This document shows, piece by piece, positions 1-8,571 of a DNA stretch of 64,000 nt. This stretch comes from Acidobacteriota bacterium. GTDB lineage: Bacteria > Acidobacteriota > Vicinamibacteria > Marinacidobacterales > Marinacidobacteraceae. The notes under the pieces were generated by a model that saw nothing but the letters and a program-made list of their open reading frames with translations, searched no databases and had not been told where the DNA came from. The stretch lies in the NCBI GenBank assembly GCA_022828085.1, contig JAJEIY010000086.1, forward strand, positions 1 to 64,000, in the 5' to 3' direction. The position numbers were made by a program, and so were the translations under genes. Numbering within the stretch: the first letter of the stretch is position 1; each line of letters starts with the position of its first letter.

Positions 1-1
1 C

Positions 2-22
2 TCGCGGCGCTGCGCGCCGCGA
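2..22. repeat. Perfect 9-bp hairpin at the left edge
   Basis: A 9-bp arm TCGCGGCGC (2-10), a TGC loop and its exact complement (14-22). It resembles the variable second hairpin (hairpin B) of the dispersed intergenic element described elsewhere in this window. Its conserved partner hairpin would lie beyond the left edge, so membership of the family is inference. Confidence 0.5.
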
Positions 23-56
23 ATGGATACCTCTCCATGACAAGCTGGAACCGCCA

Positions 57-488
57 ATGAAACACGCGCACACCATCAGTTGGGCGATCTTCGCCCTGCT
101 GGGAGCCATCACCGTCGTGATCTCGCTGACCTCGCTCAGTGCCGCCTACTTCAACCCGGACGCCGACCTCATCGCCGGCCGGTTCACCCCGGCCGAGGTC
201 GCGAACGGAGATGCGGAACTCGCCGCGGCGCTCTCCGCCCGGCGGGGCACCGCGGCCGCCTTCGGCCTCTCCTACGGGATCCTGCTGTTCGGGATCGCCT
301 GGGGGCCGTACCGGAGGCGCGGCCGGCTCTTCAAGTGGCTGCTCATCGCCAGCCTGGTGAACGCGGGCGTCATCCTGCTCCGCGCGCCGGTGCTGGGCGT
401 CGGACTCGGGCTCGTCACGGCCTTCGTCCCGCTGGCGCTGATCCTGGTCGCTGCCGCGCTCGGGATAGTGGCGAAGCGCCAGGCCTGA
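57..488 (+). CDS. Small four-helix integral membrane protein, unknown function
   Basis: This 143-residue protein is not one I recognise. Four hydrophobic stretches are visible at about residues 7-29, 67-84, 92-108 and 114-137, so it should sit in the inner membrane. A soluble loop of about 35 residues rich in Ala, Asp and Glu separates helices 1 and 2. A basic turn (YRRRGRLFK) between helices 2 and 3 suggests a cytoplasmic loop. It starts with ATG, has neighbour-like high GC, and ends about 90 bases before the DUF429 gene, which has its own strong ribosome-binding site. I see no catalytic motif. Confidence 0.7.
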   Translation: MKHAHTISWAIFALLGAITVVISLTSLSAAYFNPDADLIAGRFTPAEVANGDAELAAALSARRGTAAAFGLSYGILLFGIAWGPYRRRGRLFKWLLIASLVNAGVILLRAPVLGVGLGLVTAFVPLALILVAAALGIVAKRQA

Positions 489-579
489 GAGCAACGAGTC
501 CTTGGGACGGGCTGCGCCCATCAAGGCGGCTAGACAGCGACATCCATAGTGCGGGAGATTCGCGGAGGAGAAGAGTCAT

Positions 580-1395
580 ATGGCGGCGAGAACCATCATC
601 GGCGTTGATTTCGCGGTGAATCCCGCAGACACGGGACTTGCATTGGGAACACTCAGTGGGCCAGACACAACGGTTCCGTTTATAGACGACGTACAGACTG
701 GCGCAGCCGGAAGCCCCACCGACCTCGTAGCTGCTTGGTTGGACAAGGCCAAGAAAGACGACGAACCCGCGCTGATCGCGATAGATGCTCCGCTCGGCTG
801 GCCGAGTGAGCTAGGTCTGGCGTTGAGTCGACACATGGCCGGGGAGAGGATTTGTGTCCCGGCACACAAACTCTTCGAGCGAGAGACTGAGCGGGACGTA
901 GCCCGGCTAAGGAAGCCGCAGGCGATCGGTGCAGACACGATCGCTAGGGTGGCATATGCCGCACTGAACTTCATGGCCGATCTTCGAAACAAGACGAGTC
1001 TGGATATTCCTCTCGCTTGGGATTTCCGAGACTTGCGGGAGGTGTCTGCGATTGAGGTATATCCGGCCAGTACATTGAAGGCGTACTCTCTGATCTTTGA
1101 GGGCTACAAGAAGGCGAGCCAGGGGACGCGGGAAGAAAAACGTACAAAGCGAAACGAGATCGCCGACGGTTTGCTTGCGGAGCGTGGTCGCGACATGTGC
1201 AGGTTGGGAATGAAGGCCCCAGTCCGAGAGAGCTTGATCGATAACGACGATCTTCTCGATGCTGCCGTCTGTGTGTTGGCAGCGATGGATTTCCTCAGTG
1301 GTTACACAGCGGAACCGGTACGCGCGAAGCGGTGGCTATACGTACGTGAGGGTTGGATTTGGGCGCGCAGGGAAGTAGCGGAGTTGTGTTCTTGA
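580..1395 (+). CDS. DUF429 family protein (predicted RNase H-fold nuclease)
   Basis: The 271-residue protein opens with the DUF429 signature IIGVDFAV, which supplies the first acidic residue of the predicted RNase H-like fold. A second acidic motif, AIDAPLGWP, lies near residue 66, and a C-terminal DDLLDAAVCVLAA helix near residue 230 is also typical. DUF429 proteins are predicted nucleases of unknown substrate. The ATG is preceded by a strong GGAGGAG site. The gene is visibly AT-richer than its flanks and uses codons such as ATA and TTG that are rare nearby, suggesting acquisition by transfer. A fragment resembling its first codons recurs near 3109. Confidence 0.8.
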   Translation: MAARTIIGVDFAVNPADTGLALGTLSGPDTTVPFIDDVQTGAAGSPTDLVAAWLDKAKKDDEPALIAIDAPLGWPSELGLALSRHMAGERICVPAHKLFERETERDVARLRKPQAIGADTIARVAYAALNFMADLRNKTSLDIPLAWDFRDLREVSAIEVYPASTLKAYSLIFEGYKKASQGTREEKRTKRNEIADGLLAERGRDMCRLGMKAPVRESLIDNDDLLDAAVCVLAAMDFLSGYTAEPVRAKRWLYVREGWIWARREVAELCS

Positions 1396-1538
1396 GCCAT
1401 GTGGCCGTCATTCATGTTCTGAGGCCCAGAGCCGAGAAGAGAGATGAAGCCCCATTGGAGTTGTGGAACGCGTTGGAACGCGCGTTGTGAACCAAGGAAT
1501 GAGCGCACACTGTAGCATTCCATCGACGCTCGGTTGAG

Positions 1539-1946
1539 GTGGTACAAGAGTCTGTCCTTGGTGAGTTTTCTTTGACTGCGGGCAGCAGGGCGGGTGCTGC
1601 CACTCCGCCCGCCGAACCGAACTACGCGGAGGCGTACAGCCGGGAGTCGTTTCGGGAGAAACTCACCGCGTTCGCGCCGGTCGCGGGCAAGGAGGTGATC
1701 CGGAGGGCGCTCATCCTCTACCGGTGCCTCAAGGACCCGGCCACCCCGAAATGGGCCCGTGCGCGCGTCATCGCCGCGCTCGGTTACTTCATCTTCCCAC
1801 TGGACGCCATTCCCGATGTGGTTCCGCTGACCGGGTTTTCGGACGACCTGGGGGTGCTGGCGCTGGCGCTGGCCACGGTGGCATTCCACATCAAGCCGGA
1901 ACACAAGCAGCAGGCCGAAGAGAAGCTCGCCGACTGGTTTTCTTGA
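1539..1946 (+). CDS. YkvA/DUF1232 family membrane-associated protein
   Basis: The core reads as a DUF1232 (YkvA) domain: a KEVIRRALILYRCLKDP helix, then WARARVIAALGYFIFPLDAIPDVVPLTGFSDDLGVLALAL with the characteristic PLDAIPD and DDLGVL motifs, ending in an IKPEHKQQAEEKL helix. The family is small and membrane-associated, and its function is not established. The start is uncertain: GTG at 1539 gives 135 residues with an unconserved N-terminus, while the family core begins near residue 34 (YSRESF). GC rises back to the local norm within this gene. It precedes the cyclodeaminase-family gene by 132 bases. Confidence 0.8.
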   Translation: MVQESVLGEFSLTAGSRAGAATPPAEPNYAEAYSRESFREKLTAFAPVAGKEVIRRALILYRCLKDPATPKWARARVIAALGYFIFPLDAIPDVVPLTGFSDDLGVLALALATVAFHIKPEHKQQAEEKLADWFS

Positions 1947-2001
1947 GTCGAGTCCCGTAGAACGGCGGGGCGAGACACTGTTCGCGGCCCTGGGGGCGCG
2001 T

Positions 2002-2032
2002 GCCGGCCAGAGGCCGGCGTTCCCAGCGGTTC
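2002..2032. repeat. Dispersed hairpin element, copy with GCCGGCC arm
   Basis: Hairpin A variant GCCGGCC (2002-2008), loop AGA, GGCCGGC (2012-2018), then the reverse-oriented flank GTTCCCAGC. The GC-rich stretch just before it (1983-2000) pairs imperfectly as hairpin B. It lies between the YkvA-like gene and the cyclodeaminase gene. Confidence 0.65.
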
Positions 2033-2078
2033 TCGTGATCTGCGCCCGTTACGCTTCGTTGCCGCGAGGAGGACCCCG

Positions 2079-3050
2079 ATGCGCATCGTCTCCCTGGCCG
2101 AAATTCAGGCGGCCATCCTCCCGGAGGCCGCTATCGAGGCCGTCAAGGCGGGGTTCATCGCCCATGCGAAGGGGCAGGTGGAGTGCCCGGCGCCCATGCA
2201 GATCGTGTTCCGCGATGAGCAGCAGGAACACCACGGCGAGTGTCACGTCAAGTCGGCCACCTGGAAGGGGCTCCCGTACGCAGCGGTCAAGATCGCGTCG
2301 GGGTCCTACCGGAACGCCGCGCGCGGCCTGCCGGGGGCGGGCGGCATGATTGTCCTGATTGCTTCCGAGACCGGGCTCCCGGAGGCGATCCTGCACGACG
2401 ACTGCTGGCTCACCAACGTCCGCACTGCCGCTGCCGGGGCCCTCGCCGCCGGCCTGAAGCCGGTCTCGAAGGACGCGACCCTGGGCGTCATCGGGACCGG
2501 GACCCAGGCGCAGATGCAGGCCGAGATGATCTGCGGCCACCTCGGGCTCGGTTCGGTCGCTGTCTGGGGGCGGAACCAGACCAAGGCGGCCGTGCTCGCC
2601 GGCCGGCTTCAGACCGGCGGGCTCGCGGCGACCCCGATGGCCACCGTCCGCGAGGTGTGCCACGCGAGCGCCATCCTGGTCACCACCACACCCGCAACGA
2701 AACCGGTCGTGCATCTCGAAGACGTTCCCGAGACGCTCCACATCGTCGCCGTCGGGGCCGACACCCCAGGGAAGACGGAGCTGGACCCGCGCATCCTGGG
2801 CAGGGCCCACACCATCGTCACCGACGCCCACCAGGAGTGCCTCAGCAACAGCGACTTCGGCGTCGCGGTGCGCGCCGGCGAGATCGCGGAGGACTGCGAC
2901 CGTTCCTTCGGGGAGATGCTGGCGCTCGCCGAGCCGGACCCGCGGCCGGCGCGGGAGGGGATCTCGGTCGTCGATCTGACCGGGATGGGGGTTCAGGATC
3001 TCGCAATCGCGGAGATGACGCTGAACGCGCTGGCGGAATCGCGGCTGTAG
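2079..3050 (+). CDS. Ornithine cyclodeaminase / mu-crystallin family protein
   Basis: The 323-residue length fits the family, whose members deaminate ornithine or reduce cyclic ketimines and imino acids with NAD(P)H. Visible features are VKIASGSYRN near residue 71 with the substrate-contacting Lys, the Rossmann motif VIGTGTQAQMQ near residue 139, a VWGRN cofactor-specificity loop, and the C-terminal DLTGMGVQDLAIAEMTL helix. The exact substrate cannot be told from sequence. The ATG has a GAGGAGG site upstream. No biosynthetic partner is adjacent. A second, diverged copy of its last 26 codons lies 1.4 kb downstream at 4447-4524. Confidence 0.85.
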   Translation: MRIVSLAEIQAAILPEAAIEAVKAGFIAHAKGQVECPAPMQIVFRDEQQEHHGECHVKSATWKGLPYAAVKIASGSYRNAARGLPGAGGMIVLIASETGLPEAILHDDCWLTNVRTAAAGALAAGLKPVSKDATLGVIGTGTQAQMQAEMICGHLGLGSVAVWGRNQTKAAVLAGRLQTGGLAATPMATVREVCHASAILVTTTPATKPVVHLEDVPETLHIVAVGADTPGKTELDPRILGRAHTIVTDAHQECLSNSDFGVAVRAGEIAEDCDRSFGEMLALAEPDPRPAREGISVVDLTGMGVQDLAIAEMTLNALAESRL

Positions 3051-3108
3051 CTCCCGGTAATTCCGGCTCTCACTAGACCGCCCTAGGCATGACTACGTCT
3101 ACCAATCA

Positions 3109-3239
3109 GCAAGAACGATCGTCGGGGTCGACTTCGCCGTCGATGCCGCAAACTGGCCATCAGCATCCTGCTCGGGCTGGCCTACATCGCGACCCTGTTC
3201 GGGATCGTCGTCCTTCTCTTGAGTGGGGAGGCACGATGA
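3109..3239 (+). pseudogene. DUF429-like start fragment joined to a membrane-segment fragment
   Basis: Reading from 3109 gives ARTIVGVDFAVDAAN, matching the beginning of the intact DUF429 protein (ARTIIGVDFAVNPAD) at 11 of 14 positions, then the match stops. From 3156, in another frame, comes AISILLGLAYIATLFGIVVLLLSGEAR and a stop at 3237-3239. That is one hydrophobic helix with no usable start codon upstream. I read this as two gene remnants joined, although the DUF429 match is short. The stop overlaps the ATG of the next (broken) gene. Confidence 0.5.
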
Positions 3240-3842
3240 CGAACACCACTGTCTCTACGCGCAATGCTGTCCAGCGGACGCTCCTCATCAGAAAAGGGCC
3301 ATCTATAGGCACGGCGTTCACCCTTGACCGCCACGATCAGGAATATGTCCTGACCGCGAGACTTGTTACTGATGAAATCAAAGATTGTGATTCGCTTGAG
3401 ATTCGACACGGCCACCAATGGAGGAAGTGTCAAGTACAAGTCATTGGCATCGGATATGGTTCGGTTGATGTGGCTGTCTTACGACACCCATCTCGGTTGA
3501 CACCAAGCCGCCCACCGGAGATTAGTTCATGGCATCTGGGCCAACGAGTTGGCCTTCTAGGATTCCCTTTCGGTTGGGATCAAAGCATGGAGAATCTCAA
3601 CAACGGCTACCGGATGCCCTTTGTCAAGTCTGGAATTGTGAGTGCGGTTCCAGGGTCGCAGAACCGAACCAGTATTGACGCTCACGGCAATCATGGCTTC
3701 AGCGGAGGATCAGCTCCTTTACGATTCGACAAGAACGACAGTTGTGGGCATTATCATCAACGTGCTGGAAAACCCCGGAACCGGATAACATGACGGATTT
3801 GTGTTGGCCACTCACATTGACTCTGCGGATCAAAATGATTGA
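3236..3842 (+). pseudogene. Degenerate trypsin-like (S1-type) serine protease
   Basis: From ATG 3236 the sequence follows bacterial trypsin-like proteins: GTAFTLDRHDQEYVLTAR, then VDVAVLRHP with the Asp, then GNHGFSGG with the Ser. Three lesions are visible. The histidine expected after LTAR is Leu (CTT at 3362-3364). Near 3734 a +1 shift is needed to continue into TTVVGIIINVLENPGTG. In that frame a TAA at 3786-3788 interrupts before GFVLATHIDSADQND, a family-like ending that stops at 3840-3842. The unshifted frame runs to 3793 with an unrelated tail. The segment is much AT-richer than its surroundings. It is unlikely to make an active protease. Confidence 0.75.
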
Positions 3843-3866
3843 TGCGGTCGTCAACAAGGAGAAGAC

Positions 3867-4256
3867 ATGGACTGGATCCCGGTAGTTCTTAGTGGAATCA
3901 TATCCATCATCGTCGCCCTCGTCGTATGGAGAGTACAACATTGGTTGCAGAACCGACGGTCACACACAGAGGCAGAGGAATCGATACGTGGTGTAGAAGA
4001 CCTCATGCCCAAACTGTTCAAGGAAATGCGAAAAGACTTGGCCTCACATCCCCTCGCAAGGAGGGTTGTTGTTCGCCACTCTTCTACGATTTTCAATGGC
4101 GAAGGATTCTTTCACTATTACACCGATGTTCATGATGAACTTCCAGACAAATTCCGCATTCTGGAAAACAAGGGCTTGGTAATGGATGAAAGTTCGGAGC
4201 ACACACCAAGGTATCGTCTTACCGAGGAATTAGTGGAGTATCTCAAGAAGGCTTGA
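3867..4256 (+). CDS. Small membrane-anchored hypothetical protein
   Basis: This 129-residue protein has one N-terminal helix (about residues 4-22, WIPVVLSGIISIIVALVVW) followed by a basic, charged soluble part. The C-terminal half (FHYYTDVHDELPDKFRILENKGLVMDE ... PRYRLTEELVEYLKKA) looks like a small winged-helix-type fold: short helices, then a strand with Arg-Leu-Thr and a closing helix. That fold is my inference. It starts with ATG after AAGGAGAAG, a good ribosome-binding site, so unlike its neighbours it looks intact. Base composition matches the AT-richer island. Function unknown. Confidence 0.65.
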   Translation: MDWIPVVLSGIISIIVALVVWRVQHWLQNRRSHTEAEESIRGVEDLMPKLFKEMRKDLASHPLARRVVVRHSSTIFNGEGFFHYYTDVHDELPDKFRILENKGLVMDESSEHTPRYRLTEELVEYLKKA

Positions 4257-4272
4257 TGTATGAAACTCCCGA

Positions 4273-4417
4273 ATGTCGCTGAGGATTCTGCTGGCTGCGG
4301 GTTGCTGGCTGCGCCGATCCTACGACTTCCGCCCCTGCTCCGACCGCTCCGGTTACTGAGCCGACACCAGATCCAGTGCCGATTCCAGTTGAACCTTCGC
4401 CAGAGGATCTAGGTTGA
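4273..4417 (+). pseudogene. Possible remnant of a small lipoprotein gene
   Basis: ATG 4273 opens MSLRILLAAG, which looks like a signal-peptide start. A shifted frame then reads VAGCADPTTSAPAPTAP followed by more Pro, Thr and Glu and a stop at 4415-4417. VAGC fits a lipobox, and the proline-rich stretch fits a lipoprotein spacer. No single frame joins the two halves, so a frameshift must be assumed. This is a tentative reading of a short region. Confidence 0.35.
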
Positions 4418-4446
4418 GGAAGCGCCGTGGTGTGGAAATCTGGTTT

Positions 4447-4524
4447 TCGGTCGTCGATCTCACGGGGTTGGGGGTTCAGGATTTGGCGATTGCGGAGATG
4501 ACGCTGAAGGAACTCGCGGACTAG
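4447..4524 (+). pseudogene. 3'-end fragment of a second cyclodeaminase-family gene
   Basis: Codons from 4447 read SVVDLTGLGVQDLAIAEMTL and then KELAD and TAG. The intact enzyme ends SVVDLTGMGVQDLAIAEMTL and then NALAESRL. The match is high at protein level, but many third bases differ, so this is a diverged paralogue rather than a fresh duplication. Upstream of 4447 the frame carries no further family sequence. It marks the right edge of the AT-rich decaying segment. Confidence 0.8.
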
Positions 4525-5000
4525 GGGCAGTTGCGCCATCCCCGGTTGGGTCGGCGCCATGGGGGCGGAGGAGCCGGGAGAGTTTGCCGTGAGAATGCAG
4601 TCCCGCGGGTCGGCCAACAGCCGTGATGGCGCCGCCGGTTTGGAACGCCGACCTCTGGTCGGCATCGCGCTGCGCGACCGCGCTGCGCATGGCACGGCGC
4701 CGGCTGCGGGATGGTTCTCTCCTTGGGAGCCCACCGGAACAGATTGGACGTGCTTGTCCCGGCGTCCCGTAAGGGCGAATAGCGACACGCCGCCTGCGGC
4801 CCTTGGGGCCGCGTGCCGGTCGGAGACCGGCGTTCCAAGCCGTTCGGCCCTTTTTGTCGTCGGCGGGGTGTGCGGCCCATCCCGATCATGCCTCTTGCGC
4901 GGCCTGCGGCCGCGATGCCGGTCTGGAGACCGGCGCTCTTCGCGCTCCTTGTGCTTCGTGCGCTCGTGACGCTCCTTCCCTCCGGTACCCTCCACGCCCC
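4525..5000. repeat. Non-coding stretch with three dispersed hairpin elements
   Basis: No convincing gene. Three copies of the dispersed element are visible. Copy 1 is hairpin A GCCGACC (4647-4653)/GGTCGGC (4657-4663) followed by a short B hairpin near 4665-4677. Copy 2, in reverse order, is B GCGGCCC/GGGCCGC (4796-4812) then A GCCGGTC (4815-4821)/GACCGGC (4825-4831). Copy 3 is B GCGGCC/GGCCGC (4899-4913) then A (4917-4934). In copies 2 and 3 the B arms differ in sequence but stay self-complementary. Confidence 0.75.
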
Positions 5001-7898
5001 ATGGGAGAACTGGCGCGCGAACTCGCGTCGCGGATCGAGGGGGACGTGCGGTTCGACCGCGCGAGCCGGATCCTCTACTCGAACGACGCCAGCATCTACC
5101 AGGTCGAGCCGCTCGGGGTGGTGATCCCGCGCCACACCGCGGACGTGGCGGAAGCGATCCGGGTCGCCGCGGAGGCGGGCGCGCCGGTGCTGCCGCGCGG
5201 CGGCGGCACCTCGCTCGCCGGACAGGCGGTCGGCGAAGCGGTGGTGCTCGACCTCTCGGTGCACTTCCGCCACGTGCTCGAGATCAACCGGGAGGAGATG
5301 TGGGCCCGGGTGCAGCCGGGGGTGGTGCAGGACGCCTTCGGCGCCGCGCTCGCCCCCCACGGGCTGCGGTTCGGCCCCGAGACCTCCACCTCCAACCGCG
5401 CGAACCTCGGCGGCATGATCGGCAACAACTCGGCCGGGGCCCGCTCGCTCGTCTACGGCAAGACGGTGGAGAACGTCCTCGACGCCACTGTCGTGCTGCC
5501 CGACGGGAGCTGCGAGCGCCTCGGCTGGCTGAGCTGGGAGGACATTCGCCGCCGGGCGCGGGGGAACGGTGCGCTTGCCCCGCTGCTCCGCGAGTTGCTG
5601 GCGCTCCGGGACGAGTACTCGGAGGACATCCGGGAGCGGTTCCCGCGCATCCCCCGGCGGGTCTCCGGCTACAACCTGGACGTGCTGCTCGATCCCGCGG
5701 GCGTGAACCTGGCGCACCTCGTCGTCGGCTCCGAGGGGACGCTCGGGACCGTGGTGGAGGCCCGGGTGAAGCTCTACCGGTTGCCGCCCGCGGTCGGACT
5801 CGCGGTCCTGCACTTCGACGGGATGCTCCCGGCGCTCGAGGCGGGGGTGGTGGCGCTCGAACTGCGTCCGACCTGCGTCGAACTCGTGGACCGGATGGTC
5901 ATGGAACTCGCCCGCGAGTCGCTCGAGTATTCGCGGCGCCTCCACTTCATCGAGGGCGAGCCCGGGGCGCTCATCCTGGTCGAGTTCGCCGGCCACAGCC
6001 GGGCGGAAGTGGTCTCCAGGCTGGCCGACCTCGAACGCCGCCTCGGAAACCGCGGCCGCCCCCACCTCCGCGTCCTCGACCCGGCGGAACAGAAGAACGT
6101 CTGGGCGGTCCGGAAGGCCGCGCTCCCGCTCCTTCTCAGCCTCCCCGGCGACAAGAAGCCCATCGCTTTCGTCGAGGACACCGCGGTCGAGCCCTCGCGG
6201 CTGCCGGAGTTCATCCGCGGGTTCGAGGACATCCTCTCCGGCCGCGACACCGAGGGGAGCTTCTACGCGCACGCCGGCGCCGGCTGTCTCCACATCCGGC
6301 CGCTGATCAACCTGAAGGACCCCGCCGAGATCCGGAAGATGGACACCCTCGCCCAGGAGATCTGCGAACTGGTGCTCGACTTCGGGGGCGCCATGAGCGG
6401 CGAGCACGGCGACGGCCTCGCCCGCAGCCACTTCAACGAGAAGGTCTTCGGGCCGCGGGTCTACGACGCGTTCAAACGCCTCAAGGCGGCGTTCGACCCG
6501 GCCGGCATCATGAACCCGGGGAAGGTGGTGGACGCGCCGGCGATGACCGACAACCTGCGCTACGGGGGGGACTACCGGGCGGAGGAACTGCCGGTGGTCT
6601 ACCCCTACCAGCGCCACGGCGGCTTCGCCGGGGCGGTCGAGCTCTGCAACGGGGCCGGGGTCTGCCGCAAGGAGCTGGTGGGGACCATGTGTCCCTCGTT
6701 CATGGCGACCAAGGAGGAGGAGCACTCCACCCGGGGCCGGGCCAACCTGCTCCGCGCGCTGCTCGACGGACGGCTGCCGCCCGAGCGGGAGTCGGAGGAC
6801 CGCGTGCTCGAGGCGCTCGATCTGTGCCTCGGCTGCAAGGCGTGCAAGGCCGAGTGCCCGTCCGGCGTGGACATGGCCCGGCTCAAGTCCGACTTCCAGC
6901 ACCACTACTACCGGGGCCGCCGCCGTCCGCTCGCCGACCGCATCTTCGGCGCGCCCGACGTGCTGGCCCGCTGGGGAAGCCGGTTCGGGCCGCTCGCCCG
7001 GTGGGTGGACCGGCGGGGCTGGGCCGCCTCCCTGCTGGCCCGGACCATCGGTTTCGACCGGCGCCGGAGCCTCCCGGGCCTCGCCCGCCAGCCCTTCGCC
7101 CGCTGGTTCCGGAGGGTGGAGGCCGCCTCCCAGCCGGCCGCTCCGCGGGGCGAGGTGGCGCTCTTCCCCGACACCTTCACGAACTACTTCGAGCCGCAGA
7201 TCGGGATCGCCGCCTGCCGGGTGCTCTGGGCGCTCGGCTACCGCGTGGCGTTGGCGCCCGAGGTCTGCTGCGGCCGGCCGGCGATCTCGCGGGGTCTCCT
7301 CGACCGGGCCGGCCGGTTGGCCCGGGAGAGCGTCCGGGCCCTCGGCCCCATCGCCGCGGCGGGAACGCCGATCGTCGGGCTCGAGCCGTCGTGCCTCTTC
7401 AGCTTCCGCGACGAGATCCCGGAGCTGGTTCCCGAGGAAGAGCGGGCGGCGGCCGAGCACGTCGCGCAGCGCGCGGTGCTCTTCGACGAGTTCCTGGCCG
7501 ACCACCGCGAGGAGCTCGCCCGGCTCACCGGCGGCCGCGGCGAAGGGTCCCACGTCCTCGCCCACGGACACTGCCACCAGAAGACGTTCTGCGGGACCGG
7601 CCCACTCCAGGGCTTGCTCGCCACCACCGGAGCCCAGGTCACCGTCGCCGATTCGGGTTGCTGCGGCATGGCCGGCAGCTTCGGCTACACCTCGGATCAC
7701 TACGAGATCTCGCTGGCCATCGGCGAGCGCCGGCTCTTCCCGGCGGTGCGGGGGCTCGCGACCGAGGACGCGCTGGTGGCGGCGGGGACCTCGTGCCGGC
7801 ACCAGGTGTTCGACGCGACGCAACGCTACGCGATCCACCCGGCGGAGTACGTCGCGCAGTACCTGGCCGACGGCGGCGGGCCGGACGCGGGCGCCTAG
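5001..7898 (+). CDS. FAD-linked D-2-hydroxyacid dehydrogenase fused to Fe-S domain (YdiJ/GlcD-GlcF type)
   Basis: This 965-residue flavoprotein joins a GlcD-like FAD half to a GlcF-like iron-sulfur half. Family members oxidise D-2-hydroxyacids such as D-lactate, glycolate or D-2-hydroxyglutarate and pass electrons to quinone or another acceptor. The FAD-binding motifs are VLPRGGGTSLAGQAVGEAV (about residue 63) and GNNSAGARSLVYGKT (141). VVGSEGTLGTV and the flavin-domain ending GEHGDGLARS follow. The Fe-S half has CNGAGVC...MCP (548), CLGCKACKAECP (608) and two CCG motifs (about 755 and 886). I chose ATG 5001 because the domain starts there, and the open frame upstream to 4803 runs through hairpin repeats. 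The closest architecture I know is E. coli YdiJ. The substrate is not determined. Confidence 0.9.
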   Translation: MGELARELASRIEGDVRFDRASRILYSNDASIYQVEPLGVVIPRHTADVAEAIRVAAEAGAPVLPRGGGTSLAGQAVGEAVVLDLSVHFRHVLEINREEMWARVQPGVVQDAFGAALAPHGLRFGPETSTSNRANLGGMIGNNSAGARSLVYGKTVENVLDATVVLPDGSCERLGWLSWEDIRRRARGNGALAPLLRELLALRDEYSEDIRERFPRIPRRVSGYNLDVLLDPAGVNLAHLVVGSEGTLGTVVEARVKLYRLPPAVGLAVLHFDGMLPALEAGVVALELRPTCVELVDRMVMELARESLEYSRRLHFIEGEPGALILVEFAGHSRAEVVSRLADLERRLGNRGRPHLRVLDPAEQKNVWAVRKAALPLLLSLPGDKKPIAFVEDTAVEPSRLPEFIRGFEDILSGRDTEGSFYAHAGAGCLHIRPLINLKDPAEIRKMDTLAQEICELVLDFGGAMSGEHGDGLARSHFNEKVFGPRVYDAFKRLKAAFDPAGIMNPGKVVDAPAMTDNLRYGGDYRAEELPVVYPYQRHGGFAGAVELCNGAGVCRKELVGTMCPSFMATKEEEHSTRGRANLLRALLDGRLPPERESEDRVLEALDLCLGCKACKAECPSGVDMARLKSDFQHHYYRGRRRPLADRIFGAPDVLARWGSRFGPLARWVDRRGWAASLLARTIGFDRRRSLPGLARQPFARWFRRVEAASQPAAPRGEVALFPDTFTNYFEPQIGIAACRVLWALGYRVALAPEVCCGRPAISRGLLDRAGRLARESVRALGPIAAAGTPIVGLEPSCLFSFRDEIPELVPEEERAAAEHVAQRAVLFDEFLADHREELARLTGGRGEGSHVLAHGHCHQKTFCGTGPLQGLLATTGAQVTVADSGCCGMAGSFGYTSDHYEISLAIGERRLFPAVRGLATEDALVAAGTSCRHQVFDATQRYAIHPAEYVAQYLADGGGPDAGA

Positions 7899-7950
7899 CG
7901 GAACCCTCCGGTCGTCCTCTCCGTTACCCCGTCTCCGGAGAATCCGAACG

Positions 7951-8544
7951 ATGAACGATGAGCGAAGAGAGTTCCGCATCGCCGCGATCCTGGGGACCAT
8001 CCGCCCGGGCAACGTCACCTCCAGGGTCCTGGCCCTCGCCGTGGACGAACTGTCGGGGAACCCCGACGTCAGCGTGACCTGGCTCGATCCGGCGGGGATG
8101 GAGCTGCCCTTTCCGGGCCAGTCCGGGGACTTTCCCGACCGGGATCGTCTCCAGGCCGCCATCCGCGAGGCCGACGGCTTGATCTTCGCCACCCCCGAGT
8201 ACCACGGCAGCTACGCGGCGGCGATGAAGCTGGTGATCGAAAACCTCGGATTCCCGTCGGTGCTCGCCGGCAAGCCGGCGGCGCTCATCGGCGCGGCGTC
8301 GGGCGCGATCGGAGCGGTCAAGGCGCTCGAGCACCTGCGGAGCGTGCTCTCCCACGTCGGCGCGATCGTCCTTCCGGGCCCGGTGTCCGTCGCGGGCGTC
8401 CACAAGGTCTTCGATGGGGAGGGACGATGCCTCGATGAGGCGGTCGCACGCCGCACCCGCAAGCTGGCGGCGAACCTGCTCGATTACGTCGAGCGGAGCG
8501 CCTGCCCGCGGGCGGGGCTCGAGGCCTTCGCGCGCCGCGGGTAG
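7951..8544 (+). CDS. NADPH-dependent FMN reductase family protein
   Basis: This 197-residue flavodoxin-like protein has the phosphate-binding start AAILGTIRPGNVTSR and the substrate-side motif ATPEYHGSYAAAMKLVIENL (near residue 72), which matches the PEYN/H-GS-LK signature of NAD(P)H:FMN or azo/chromate reductases. GAASGAIGAVKALEHLRSVL is the usual following helix. It is predicted to be a cytoplasmic, FMN-binding homodimer or tetramer. It follows the dehydrogenase by 52 bases on the same strand, so cotranscription is plausible. The physiological electron acceptor is unknown. Confidence 0.85.
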   Translation: MNDERREFRIAAILGTIRPGNVTSRVLALAVDELSGNPDVSVTWLDPAGMELPFPGQSGDFPDRDRLQAAIREADGLIFATPEYHGSYAAAMKLVIENLGFPSVLAGKPAALIGAASGAIGAVKALEHLRSVLSHVGAIVLPGPVSVAGVHKVFDGEGRCLDEAVARRTRKLAANLLDYVERSACPRAGLEAFARRG

Positions 8545-8571
8545 GAAGCAACGGCGCGTTAGCCGCCGCGT

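Noticed and set aside
3089..3235. N-terminal extension of the trypsin-like frame back to ATG 3089
   Set aside because: This part is the wrong frame of the DUF429-like and membrane fragments; family similarity begins at ATG 3236.
4521..8192. Very long minus-strand open frame (1223 codons)
   Set aside because: It is antisense to the dehydrogenase gene, rich in Arg, Ala, Gly and Pro with no domain, a usual product of GC-rich third positions. The same applies to long antisense frames over the permease (40956-43412) and RND genes (46277-48382, 48936-52493).
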